Below are positions 33,916 through 42,328 of a DNA stretch of 64,000 nt, one piece after another. Under the pieces are notes generated by a model, which was given only the letters and a program-made list of their open reading frames with translations, did not search any database and was not told where the DNA came from. The DNA lies in NCBI RefSeq assembly GCF_000336675.1, contig NZ_AOMB01000043.1, positions 34,201-98,200 on the forward strand, in the 5' to 3' direction. A program made the position numbers and the translations under genes. The stretch comes from Halococcus hamelinensis 100A6. GTDB lineage: Archaea > Halobacteriota > Halobacteria > Halobacteriales > Halococcaceae. How positions within the stretch are numbered: position 1 is the stretch's first letter; every line of letters starts with the position of its first letter.

Positions 33916-35946
33916 TCACGAACCCCGGTCCGCGGGGAAGCCCCCGGGGTCGGTGCCGAGGCCGACCGACCGAACGGCGGGGCTCGTCGACGGGGCGACC
34001 GAGGCGGACGCGTTGCCGAACACCGACCCGTTCGTCGCGTTCGCGCCCGACGTCGTTCCGTTCGCTGCGGGCCCCGCGGTGGTGTTCGTGGGCCCCGTCG
34101 CGTTGGTCACGGCGGGGGAGTCAGTGCTGTTGGCGAGCCGGTAGAGGTCGAGCTCGCCGTTGCTCATGACGAGGCTGACGCCGGGCGTGCCTTCGAGCCG
34201 CTCGAAGGCCGTCTCGTTGTAGCGGATCCCGTTGTAGACCTCGATCTCGCGTTCGCGGGCGGCACCCGTCACCGCGAGGTACCTGACGTCCGAGGTCGGG
34301 GTGGTGACGGTAGTGGCGTTGGTGATGTTGATCGTCGAACCGCTGTAGCGGATCTCGTCGGCCTCCTCGTTCGCCTCGACGCCGTAGAGCCCGTGGCTCA
34401 CGCGCCAGGGGCCCTCCCGCACCCCGTAGACCGAGGCGTTGGGTCCGGTGTGGGAGAACGTGTAGTCGTAACCGTCTATCCGGCCCTCGGTGACCTGGTC
34501 GTTCGGGATGAAGAGATAGGGGGAGGGGAATATCACCGCGATCGAGAGCACGAGCATGACCACGATGACGACCACCGTCACCGCACGGACGCCGCCGCCG
34601 GGGACCACCTCCGAGAGACCGGTGATGTACCGATAGAGGGCGATCGTCCCGAGGATCGTCGCGATCACCATGATGAGTCCCACGTTCCGGAAGAAGAGCT
34701 CGGAGACGCTCCCGATGTAGAAGACCAGCGAGTAGGGGATGAGGACCACCAGCCCGATGGTGAAGTACTTCACGAGCGCCGAGGTGTCGGGGGCGTCGCG
34801 GAGTCGCCCGAAGAGGCTCGTGAGCATCAGGAGGCCCGCGAGCGCCGCGAAGACCATGCTCACCCCGAAGAGCTTGAGGAAGAGTTCGGGGATGCTGCCC
34901 CCGGCCTGGGTGAGCGAACTCCCCTGGCTCGCGGTCGTCGAGCCGAGGTTCGTCGATCCACCGGAGAGGAAGCTGAACAGCTCTCTGAGCACCGCGTTCA
35001 CCGAACCCTCGAACCGGCTCCGGCCCAGCGACCACAACATGGACGCCCCGATCAGGTAGACCGTCGGTGCGTAGAGCGGTTTGTGCTCGGCGATCCGGCT
35101 GTTCGGTCGGACGGTTCGGTAGACGAACTGGACCCCCGAGATCGTGATGAAGAGGATGATGAGGTTCGCGGCCTGCTGGGGGTGATAGAGCACCAGCGCA
35201 CTGAGAATCAGCGCGAACGCCCCGCCGGCGGCCGAGACCGGCAGCTGGGTCTCGAAGACGTCGGTCGGGCTCGTGAGGTAGTTTATCAGGAGATAGAGCA
35301 CAACCGGCGTCAGGAGGATGGTGTCGCTGATCGGGTGCGGGGTCATGTAGTTCGTCCCGAAGTGGTTGATCGGCAGGATGAGGAGCCCCGTGAGGCCGCC
35401 GAGCACCATCGCACCCCGGTGGGAGGTCATCGAGCGGATACACAGCGGGATGAACACGACGTAGGCGACGACGAACAGGAGCACGCCGACCAACAGCGAC
35501 CGGGTGATCGGGGTGCCGAGGACGCCGCTGACGAAGAGCCCGACGGTGTGGACGCCGGGATAGAAGTCGCCGAAGATGCTCATCGAGCCGTTGTAGAGGT
35601 CCTTCGTCCACCCGAGGTGGGTCATGCCGTCGGCGGAGCCGTAGTAGTAGTAACTCCGGATCAGCGGGAGCGCCGCGATCGAGATCACCGACCCGCCCGC
35701 GAGGAAGAGCCCCGCGAGGTTGACGTAGCCCTCGGAGACGTAGAGGGTGACGACCACGCCGACGAGGAGCGCGATACCGACGCCGAGCCAGAAACCCCAG
35801 GGCGTCGCGCCGTAGATCGAGACCTCGTAGCCGGTGGTGGGCTCGTCGTAGGCGAACAGCACGCCGCCCGCGAGCGCGAGGTAGCCGACCACGAGCGCGA
35901 GCTTCCGGCCGCGATTCCGTGGGACGGCTTTCGTGAGCGTACTCAT
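33916..35946 (-). CDS. Polytopic membrane protein with sequon-rich tail; candidate polymerase or GT-C enzyme
   Basis: 676 residues starting MSTLTKAVPR. About 13-14 hydrophobic helices lie between residues 15 and 480. Between TM3 and TM4 the loop SADGMTHLGWTKDLYNGS and a following YPGVH resemble the first-loop acidic motif of GT-C enzymes, but I cannot prove it. Residues about 500-620 form an extracellular domain. The last roughly 60 residues carry seven N-x-S/T sequons in a Thr/Ala/Asn stretch. The start is supported by a TATA-like GTTTATAACG about 60 nt upstream. It is probably the polymer-handling membrane component of the locus. Confidence 0.7.
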   Translation of the reverse strand: MSTLTKAVPRNRGRKLALVVGYLALAGGVLFAYDEPTTGYEVSIYGATPWGFWLGVGIALLVGVVVTLYVSEGYVNLAGLFLAGGSVISIAALPLIRSYYYYGSADGMTHLGWTKDLYNGSMSIFGDFYPGVHTVGLFVSGVLGTPITRSLLVGVLLFVVAYVVFIPLCIRSMTSHRGAMVLGGLTGLLILPINHFGTNYMTPHPISDTILLTPVVLYLLINYLTSPTDVFETQLPVSAAGGAFALILSALVLYHPQQAANLIILFITISGVQFVYRTVRPNSRIAEHKPLYAPTVYLIGASMLWSLGRSRFEGSVNAVLRELFSFLSGGSTNLGSTTASQGSSLTQAGGSIPELFLKLFGVSMVFAALAGLLMLTSLFGRLRDAPDTSALVKYFTIGLVVLIPYSLVFYIGSVSELFFRNVGLIMVIATILGTIALYRYITGLSEVVPGGGVRAVTVVVIVVMLVLSIAVIFPSPYLFIPNDQVTEGRIDGYDYTFSHTGPNASVYGVREGPWRVSHGLYGVEANEEADEIRYSGSTINITNATTVTTPTSDVRYLAVTGAAREREIEVYNGIRYNETAFERLEGTPGVSLVMSNGELDLYRLANSTDSPAVTNATGPTNTTAGPAANGTTSGANATNGSVFGNASASVAPSTSPAVRSVGLGTDPGGFPADRGS

Positions 35947-36102
35947 CTGTGTGGAGGTCACGCCGTGTCGCGGCGTGTGGGATACACGGTCTCTTGGGCG
36001 GTCGTTATAAACGGTTTCCGTTCGGGAACGTCGTGTGAGGTGTTCGCACGAGGCGCGACGGACCGTGATGCCTAAGCCACGGAATCGAGAAGGGAACTCA
36101 GT

Positions 36103-37506
36103 ATGCAGCGCCCGAACATTGTCTGGATAACCCTCGAAAGCACTCGGGCCGACCACACCACGATGAGCGGGTACTCGCGCGATACGACCCCGAACATCGA
36201 CCGGATCGCCCGCGGGCAGCGCGGGCGCGCGTTCGACAACTGCCACACCCACGGGATCTGGACGCTCGCCTCCAGCGCGTCGATACTCACCGGCACCGTC
36301 CCGACCCACCACGGTGCGGGGATGGCGAACGACGCGATCCCCGACGAGGTCGAGACGGTGCCCGAACGCCTCTCGGCGGCGGGCTATCACACCGCGTGTC
36401 TCTCGCCGAACTCCCACCTGAGTTCGGCGACGGAGCTCGACCGGGGCTTCGACGAGTTCGTCTGGCTGAGCGCCGACACCCTCCTCGACGCCGCGGGTCC
36501 CCGGATCCTGTTCAAGTACCTCCGGAACTGCCGGCGACACGGCCCCGGCTTCACCACCGACACCAGAAAGCACGGCACCGGCTTCATCATGAACGAGATG
36601 GCGAAGCGCCGGGTCGACGCCGCCGCCGAGGACGACGACCCGTTCTTCCTCTACGCCCACTACGGTGACCCCCACCACCCCTACCAGCCGCCGCGACGCT
36701 ACCTCGAACCCTACGCCGACGACTTCGAGATGAGCGTGGACGAGGCGCTCGAACTCGGCCAGTACCACCACGGCAACTTCCACCAGCTGATCGCCGACGG
36801 CTGCCCGCTCGACGACGACGAGTGGAACGCGCTCCACGCGCTCTACGACGCCGAGATAGCCCACACCGACGAGCTCGTTGGCGACCTCTTCGAGCACGTC
36901 ACGCGACTCGACAACACCGTCTTCGTCGTGACGGCCGACCACGGCGAGCTCTTCGGCGAGCAGGGCATGCTGGCCCACCTCGTCGTCACCGACGACGCCG
37001 TGACCCACGTCCCGCTGGTGACCCACGGCTTCGACGAACTCGTCGACCACGAGAGCGAGACCGTCCAGCACGCCGACGTGATGCGAACCCTCTGTGAGGT
37101 CGCGGGTGCCGGAGTCGAGGGCTTCCACGGGGTCGACCTCCGCGAGGAGACCCGCGATCACACCCTCACCCAGCGCGGCGCGAAGCGCACGCGAAAGAAC
37201 CTCGACCGGTTCGCGGAGCTCAACCCCGATTTCGACCCCACGCCCTACCACACCTCGACCCTGAGCGCGCTCCGCACGGACGAGTTCAAGTATCAGAGAA
37301 GCGACGACCGGGCCGAGCTCTTCGCCCTCCCCGACGAGTGCGAGGACGTCGACGACGACCACCCCGAGGTAGCGGCGGACCTCGACGACGAACTCGAGAC
37401 GATCCTCGAGACCGACGGCCAGCCGGCCTACAGCGGCGAACGCGAGGGGAAGTTCAGCGACGCGATGCGCGACCAGCTCGCGGATCTCGGCTACCTCGTG
37501 GACTAA
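36103..37506 (+). CDS. Sulfatase-family protein without the formylglycine motif
   Basis: 467 residues. The N-terminal NIVWITLESTRADHTTMSGY (metal Asp about 17) and FVVTADHGELFGEQG (metal Asp-His about 287) are those of the sulfatase branch. The activating Cys/Ser-x-Pro-x-Arg site is absent. The equivalent region reads WTLASSAS (53-60) with Thr54 as possible nucleophile, as in phosphoglycerol-transferase relatives. It may hydrolyse or transfer a phosphate or sulfate ester on the glycan. No signal peptide is seen. It is divergent from the membrane protein gene at 33916. Confidence 0.82.
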   Translation: MQRPNIVWITLESTRADHTTMSGYSRDTTPNIDRIARGQRGRAFDNCHTHGIWTLASSASILTGTVPTHHGAGMANDAIPDEVETVPERLSAAGYHTACLSPNSHLSSATELDRGFDEFVWLSADTLLDAAGPRILFKYLRNCRRHGPGFTTDTRKHGTGFIMNEMAKRRVDAAAEDDDPFFLYAHYGDPHHPYQPPRRYLEPYADDFEMSVDEALELGQYHHGNFHQLIADGCPLDDDEWNALHALYDAEIAHTDELVGDLFEHVTRLDNTVFVVTADHGELFGEQGMLAHLVVTDDAVTHVPLVTHGFDELVDHESETVQHADVMRTLCEVAGAGVEGFHGVDLREETRDHTLTQRGAKRTRKNLDRFAELNPDFDPTPYHTSTLSALRTDEFKYQRSDDRAELFALPDECEDVDDDHPEVAADLDDELETILETDGQPAYSGEREGKFSDAMRDQLADLGYLVD

Positions 37507-37512
37507 CGCTGC

Positions 37513-38688
37513 CTACGATTCGGGGTCGAGGTTCGCCGTGGCGGCGAGCGCGAGGCACATCCACGCCTGACTCCAGCGGATGTACGGCGTCTCGTCGTCC
37601 AGCAGGCGGCCGCGGCGGCGGTAGAAGTAGCCGTCCTCGTCGTAGAGGTTCTCGATCGACCACTCGATGACCGAACGGGCCGTCTCGCGACTCTCGGGTC
37701 GGCCGTCGGTGACGAACGTCACGACCGACTGGGCGGCGGCGTGGGCGTCGTAGGGTTTCGAGGTCTCGTGTTCGAACTTCGGCGCGCCGTCGGGTTCGAA
37801 GAGGTGCTCGCGGTAGAACTCGAGGCCGCGCTCGTAGCTCGCCTCCGCGCCCGCGACGTCGCCACCCGAATCGAGGTAGTGCCGGAGGGATTCGAGTACG
37901 AAGCCGGTGTGGAAGTTGTCGTGGCTGATGTGGGAGTCGGCGGCCGGCATCGAGTAGTGCCACGCACCGCTGTCCTCCTGGGCCGACTCGACGAACGTCA
38001 CGAGGGCGTCTGCACGCGCCATGAGTTCCTCGGACCCGTTCTCGGCCGCCACCATCGCGAACAGCCGGGCCGCGAGCGCGTTGACGTTTATCACCACGAA
38101 CTCGTCGTCGGTGGAGTAGGTGTAGGCGTCGAAGCCGTCGATCTCGACGGTGTTGATCTCGGTGCGGATGAACTCGCAGGCCCCCTCCGCGACCGTCAGC
38201 GAGCGTTCGTCGCCCGTGATCCGGTGGTGGCGCACGAACGCCTGGGCGGCGAACACCGTCACGACCACCGACGGCCAGTAGGCTGGGAGGTGGAACTTCC
38301 GGGCGTTCTGCCAGGGGAAGTTGTAGCCCCAGCACGGGCGGTCGAACCGGGTCGACTGGTACTCGGCGAGCCAGTCGAGCAGCCACTCGGCGCGGTCGAG
38401 GTACGTCCCGTCGTCGGTGGCCTCGTAGCGATGGAGGTTCGCGAGCGCGAACAGGGCCATCCCCTTCGGGTTTCGCTCCTTCGGGACCGACAGCGCCGGT
38501 CGGAGGTTGACCGGCGAGAGGTTCACGGTGTGCGTCCAGACCAGTCGCGTGAACCAGTTGTCGACGAGCGTGTCTGAGTGCGGGCTGTTGAGCCCGTCGT
38601 AGGGGTCCCAGCCGGCGTAGTCGCGGTCGTGTGCCCAGTCGAGCGCGCGGTCCGCGACCGCCGCCACGTCGGGGTCGGTCCGGTTCAT
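37513..38688 (-). CDS. Helical-barrel-like protein, paralogue of 42329-43552
   Basis: 391 residues without signal peptide. It is made of repeated helix hairpins rich in Trp, Tyr and His (DYAGWDPYDGLNSP, GMALFALANLHRYE, CWGYNFPWQNARKF, HISHDNFHTGFVLESL, YDAHAAAQSVVTF, WSQAWMCLALAAT), resembling alpha/alpha-toroid enzymes acting on polysaccharides. Several motifs recur in the gene at 42329. It is the fourth gene of the wecB-wecC operon (4-nt overlap upstream). Candidate activities are uronate epimerase, lyase or hydrolase, none of them proven. Confidence 0.7.
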   Translation of the reverse strand: MNRTDPDVAAVADRALDWAHDRDYAGWDPYDGLNSPHSDTLVDNWFTRLVWTHTVNLSPVNLRPALSVPKERNPKGMALFALANLHRYEATDDGTYLDRAEWLLDWLAEYQSTRFDRPCWGYNFPWQNARKFHLPAYWPSVVVTVFAAQAFVRHHRITGDERSLTVAEGACEFIRTEINTVEIDGFDAYTYSTDDEFVVINVNALAARLFAMVAAENGSEELMARADALVTFVESAQEDSGAWHYSMPAADSHISHDNFHTGFVLESLRHYLDSGGDVAGAEASYERGLEFYREHLFEPDGAPKFEHETSKPYDAHAAAQSVVTFVTDGRPESRETARSVIEWSIENLYDEDGYFYRRRGRLLDDETPYIRWSQAWMCLALAATANLDPES

Positions 38689-39782
38689 CGGCGACCACAA
38701 CACGAGTCTATCAGGTCGTTCGTGAGGTCGATGACCTCCTCGCGCACCGCGTGGGCGCGCTCGCGGTCGGGGTCGATGTCCGACTCGTCGAGCGACGCGA
38801 CGTGGTCGATGATCGCTTCGGGGTCGCGCGAGTGGAAGATCCGGCCGTCGGCGACGAGCTCCTGGTCGACCGAGAGCAGCGTGTTCGGGAAGAAGGAGAC
38901 GGCGGGTTTCTCCATGCAGGCGGCTTCGCGCGACATGGTGCCCGAGCCGGTGAGGACACAGCGGGCGTGCCAGGCGAGCTGGAGCCCGTTGACCGCGCCC
39001 TGCGGGACGAACACCTCGTCGTCGGGGTACGCCCCGGCGTGACCCTCGTCGCCGCGGCCCCGCGGGAGGTAGACGACGCCGATGTCGTGGTCGACGGCGG
39101 CCGCGAGGAGCTGGGGGACGATCGAGTCGGCGTCGACGTAGGCCGCCGTCAGCGCCTCCGGACGGAGCACGATGTACTCGCCCGACGCGAACGGGAGCCG
39201 GTCGGGGAAGTCGGGGTCGGGTTCGAAGCCCGCGACGTAGACGTCCTCCTTGTAGCCGTCGTAGGTGTGCACGGAGTCCGTGTCGGCCCCCCATCGGGTG
39301 AGTTCTTCGGTGGCGAACGCCCGGGGCACCACGTTGTGGGTCGCGGCGGCCTCGAAGCGGTTGTAGAGCTCCTCGACCCAGAGCCCGTCGATGTGCGCCG
39401 TGATGTCGTTGTCCGTGAAGTGTATCGAGGGGATCCCGCGGGCCTTCGAGGCGAGGATGCACATCGCGTTGCGCGAGGAGAGCGAGACGTCGCAGTCGGG
39501 GGCCTGGAGCGCGAGCTGGGCGGTCCGGAGCGGGATGCCGAACTTCCGGACGAGGGCGTTGTCGAAGTCACGGCCCACGACCCGGTGGTCGAAGCCGACC
39601 TCCTTCGCGAGCGAGACGGTCTCGGTCTTCTCGCGCACCGTGGTCGTCACCGAGACCCCGTCGAGCCCGCCGACGAGCGCGTCGAAGAAGAACGGGTGTG
39701 AGGGGCTCACGAGGTCGATCCACGCCCGGACGAGGTCGGTACGGGCGGTGGCTTCGGCCTCGGTTCGGGTGCGCCCGCTCAT
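38685..39782 (-). CDS. DUF354-family protein, glycosyltransferase-like
   Basis: 365 residues. The opening AWIDLVSPSHPFFFDALVGG is the DUF354 first-strand motif (D-x2-x-P-x-H). HFTDNDITAH, YDGYKEDVYVAGF and LTGSGTMSREAACM (the donor-binding Gly-Ser-Gly-Thr turn) follow as in GT-B enzymes of the MurG/UDP-GlcNAc epimerase fold. DUF354 genes commonly sit in archaeal and bacterial glycan clusters. It is coupled to wecC and to the next gene by 4-nt overlaps. Confidence 0.8.
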   Translation of the reverse strand: MSGRTRTEAEATARTDLVRAWIDLVSPSHPFFFDALVGGLDGVSVTTTVREKTETVSLAKEVGFDHRVVGRDFDNALVRKFGIPLRTAQLALQAPDCDVSLSSRNAMCILASKARGIPSIHFTDNDITAHIDGLWVEELYNRFEAAATHNVVPRAFATEELTRWGADTDSVHTYDGYKEDVYVAGFEPDPDFPDRLPFASGEYIVLRPEALTAAYVDADSIVPQLLAAAVDHDIGVVYLPRGRGDEGHAGAYPDDEVFVPQGAVNGLQLAWHARCVLTGSGTMSREAACMEKPAVSFFPNTLLSVDQELVADGRIFHSRDPEAIIDHVASLDESDIDPDRERAHAVREEVIDLTNDLIDSCCGRR

Positions 39783-41062
39783 AGTTCGACGACCCTCAAT
39801 CCGGCCGCCTCCCACTCGGCGGCATCGAGGAGGCCCTTCGTATCCACGACGACGTCGCCGGCGAGCCGGCTGGCGACGTCGGTCGGGTCGAGCGCTGCGT
39901 ACTCGTCGTGGTCGGTGGCGATGACGACGGCGTCGGCCCCCGCCAGTGCGTCGTCGAGCGGCGAGAGCGCGAAGCGCTGGTCGGTGACGTGCGGGTCGGT
40001 GAGCCTGACGTCGACCGACGGTTCGTCGGTGCCGTCGTCGACCCCGGGTGCGGTCGCCGCCCGCGCCCGCGTCTGAAGCACCTCCGCGAGGCGGAGGCCG
40101 GGGCTCTCGCGGGCGTCCGCGACGTTGCCCTTGTAGGCCACGCCGAGCACCGCGACCGTCGAGCCCGCGAGCGAGCCCACGCCCGCCGCCACGAGGTCGG
40201 TGACGTAGTCGGCCATCCCGTCGTTGATCGCCCGGGCGCGCTCGATCAGGTCGAGGCGCTCCGAGTGCTGGCCGAGGAACAGCGGGTCGATCGGGATGCA
40301 GTGCCCGCCGACGCCGGGCCCCGGCTGGTGGAGGTCCACCCGCGGGTGGTGGTTCGCGAGCGCGATCGCCTCGCGCGAATCGAGCCCGTAGTCCGCCGCC
40401 ACCATCGCGACCTCGTTGGCGAGCGCGATGTTCACGTCCCGATACGTGTTCTGGATGAGCTTGACGAACTCACAGAGGGTCGGGTCGGTCGTGGTACGGA
40501 GTTCGCCCTCGACGAACGAGCCGTAGAGTTCGGTCGTGCGCTCGACCGCCCGCTCGTCGACGCCGCCCACCGCGCGGTCGTTCCCACGGAGTTCGGCGAC
40601 CACGTTGCCCGGCAGCATCGTCTCGGGCGAGTACGCCAGCGAGAACGCGCCCACGGCGAGCCCCGAATCTTCGAGGATCGGGCCGACGACCTCGGTGGTG
40701 GTCCCCGGCGGCACGGTGGATTCGAGCACCACGGTGTCGTCTTCTCGGAGAACGCCAGCGACGGTTTCGGCGGCCGCCTCCACGTACGAGAGGTCCGCGC
40801 GCCCTCCGTCGAGCGGGGTCGGGACGCAGATCAGGTGGTAGTCGGCGGCGACCGCTTCCGAAGAGACCGAGAGCGAGCCATCGAGCGCGCGCTCGATGAA
40901 CGTATCGAGCCCGGGTTCGTCGACGGGGACGTCGCCGGCGGCGAGCCGGTCGAGCAGCTCGGCGTTCACGTCGTAGCCGGTGACGTCGTGGCCGGCGTCC
41001 GCGAGCATCGCGGCGGTCGGCAGCCCGATGTAGCCGAGGCCGTGGACACAGACCGAACTCAT
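39779..41062 (-). CDS. wecC: UDP-N-acetyl-D-mannosaminuronate dehydrogenase
   Basis: 427 residues. It oxidises UDP-ManNAc twice at C6 to UDP-ManNAcA with NAD. Rossmann GLGYIGLPTAAMLA (about 8-21), PTPLDGG, ESTVPPGTT, the hinge FVKLIQNTYRDVNIALANE, and the catalytic Cys in GGHCIPIDP (about 258). The context with wecB directly upstream (4-nt overlap) fixes the probable substrate. The longer open frame upstream belongs to another reading of wecB and is discarded. Confidence 0.88.
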   Translation of the reverse strand: MSSVCVHGLGYIGLPTAAMLADAGHDVTGYDVNAELLDRLAAGDVPVDEPGLDTFIERALDGSLSVSSEAVAADYHLICVPTPLDGGRADLSYVEAAAETVAGVLREDDTVVLESTVPPGTTTEVVGPILEDSGLAVGAFSLAYSPETMLPGNVVAELRGNDRAVGGVDERAVERTTELYGSFVEGELRTTTDPTLCEFVKLIQNTYRDVNIALANEVAMVAADYGLDSREAIALANHHPRVDLHQPGPGVGGHCIPIDPLFLGQHSERLDLIERARAINDGMADYVTDLVAAGVGSLAGSTVAVLGVAYKGNVADARESPGLRLAEVLQTRARAATAPGVDDGTDEPSVDVRLTDPHVTDQRFALSPLDDALAGADAVVIATDHDEYAALDPTDVASRLAGDVVVDTKGLLDAAEWEAAGLRVVEL

Positions 41063-42174
41063 CCCGAGACCCCCCCGACCGACGTCGCCGGTCCGACCCC
41101 GACGAGGTCGAGGATCCGGTCGGCGGCGCGGCCGTCGCCGAAGGGGTTCTCCCAGTCGGTGCCGGCGTCGAGCGCGTCGCGCGCGCCCGCCGCGATGGCG
41201 TCGGGGCCGACCCCGACGACGCGGTTCGCGCCGACGTCGACGGTCTCGGGGCGCTCGGTGTTGTCGCGCAGGGTGACACACGGCGTCCCGAGGATGCACG
41301 CCTCCTCCTGCACCCCGCCCGAGTCGGTGAAGACGAGCCGGGCGGTGCTTTCGAGCCGGAGGAAATCCAGGAAGTCCTGGGGTTCGACCGTCGTGATCGC
41401 AGACGGGAGGTCGATCTCGAACTCGTCGAGGCGCTCGCGCGCCCGTGGGTGAATGGGGTAGACGACGTCGAGTCCCGATTCGCTGGCGAACCCCGCCACG
41501 CCGTCGAGGAGGCTCGAAAACCGAGCCCGGTCGTCGACGTTCTCGGCGCGGTGGGCGGTCAGCAGACAGAACTCGTCGGCCGTGAGGTCGTTCTCGGCGA
41601 GCACCCGGCTCTTCTCGGCCGCGAGGTCGCGATAGCCGATGACCGAATCCACGATGGTGTTGCCGGTGACCTCGATCCGGTCGACGGGGACGCCCTCCTC
41701 GCGGAGGTAGCGTGCGGCCTGGTCGGTCGGGCAGAAGAGGTAGTCGGCGGCGTGGTCGGCGAGCACCCGGTTGACCTCCTCGGGCATCCCCCGGTCGAAG
41801 CTCCGGAGGCCGGCCTCGACGTGGCCGAGCACGCAGTCGAGCTTGCTCGCGGCGATCGAACCCGCGAGCACGGTGTTGGTGTCGCCCTGGACCAGCACGA
41901 CCTCGGGCTCCTCGTCGAGGAACACCGACTCGATCTCGCGGATCATCGCGCCGGTCTGGGCGCTGTGCGAACCGGACCCGACCGCGAGGTTGTGGTCGGG
42001 GGTCGGGAGTTCGAGCTGGTCGAAGAACACCGCATCGAGTTCCTCGGAGTAGTGCTGTCCGGTGTGGACCACGGAGTAACCGACCCCGCGCTCCTCGCAG
42101 GCGTCGATCACGGGCGCGAGCTTGATGATCTCCGGACGGGTACCGAGGACGATCGTCACGGCGGTATCGCTCAT
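41059..42174 (-). CDS. wecB: UDP-GlcNAc 2-epimerase (non-hydrolysing)
   Basis: 371 residues, GT-B-like fold, interconverting UDP-GlcNAc and UDP-ManNAc. Landmarks: VLGTRPEIIKLAPVI, VVHTGQHYSEELDAVFF, VQGDTNTVLAGS, HVEAGLRSFDRGMPEE, LTAHRAENV and TDSGGVQEEACILGTPCVTLR. All are in family order. First gene of a four-gene operon (wecB, wecC, DUF354, helical-barrel-like protein) with 4-nt overlaps at each junction. Confidence 0.9.
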   Translation of the reverse strand: MSDTAVTIVLGTRPEIIKLAPVIDACEERGVGYSVVHTGQHYSEELDAVFFDQLELPTPDHNLAVGSGSHSAQTGAMIREIESVFLDEEPEVVLVQGDTNTVLAGSIAASKLDCVLGHVEAGLRSFDRGMPEEVNRVLADHAADYLFCPTDQAARYLREEGVPVDRIEVTGNTIVDSVIGYRDLAAEKSRVLAENDLTADEFCLLTAHRAENVDDRARFSSLLDGVAGFASESGLDVVYPIHPRARERLDEFEIDLPSAITTVEPQDFLDFLRLESTARLVFTDSGGVQEEACILGTPCVTLRDNTERPETVDVGANRVVGVGPDAIAAGARDALDAGTDWENPFGDGRAADRILDLVGVGPATSVGGVSG

Positions 42175-42328
42175 CGCCGAACGCCCTCCCTTCCCGCCGT
42201 CGACAGTCGATAGTGTGTGAACTGAGTCATAGGTGTCGTATCGGGGACGCACCGCCACTGCAGACCTCGCCGCGAACCGTAGAACCCGGCATCAAGGGCA
42301 TCATGCGGTCCCTTCATCGGCCCGCTTA

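Noticed and set aside
34393-36075. A 560-codon plus-strand frame opposite the polytopic membrane protein
   Set aside because: It is the antisense shadow of a GC-rich gene; the product is Glu/Arg-rich without domains, while the minus strand encodes clear membrane helices.
35947-37362. N-terminal extension of the polytopic membrane protein to 1148 residues
   Set aside because: It is antisense to the sulfatase-family gene, which has intact family motifs.
36103-37506. Calling this gene an active sulfatase
   Set aside because: The formylglycine-forming motif is absent, so only family membership is claimed.
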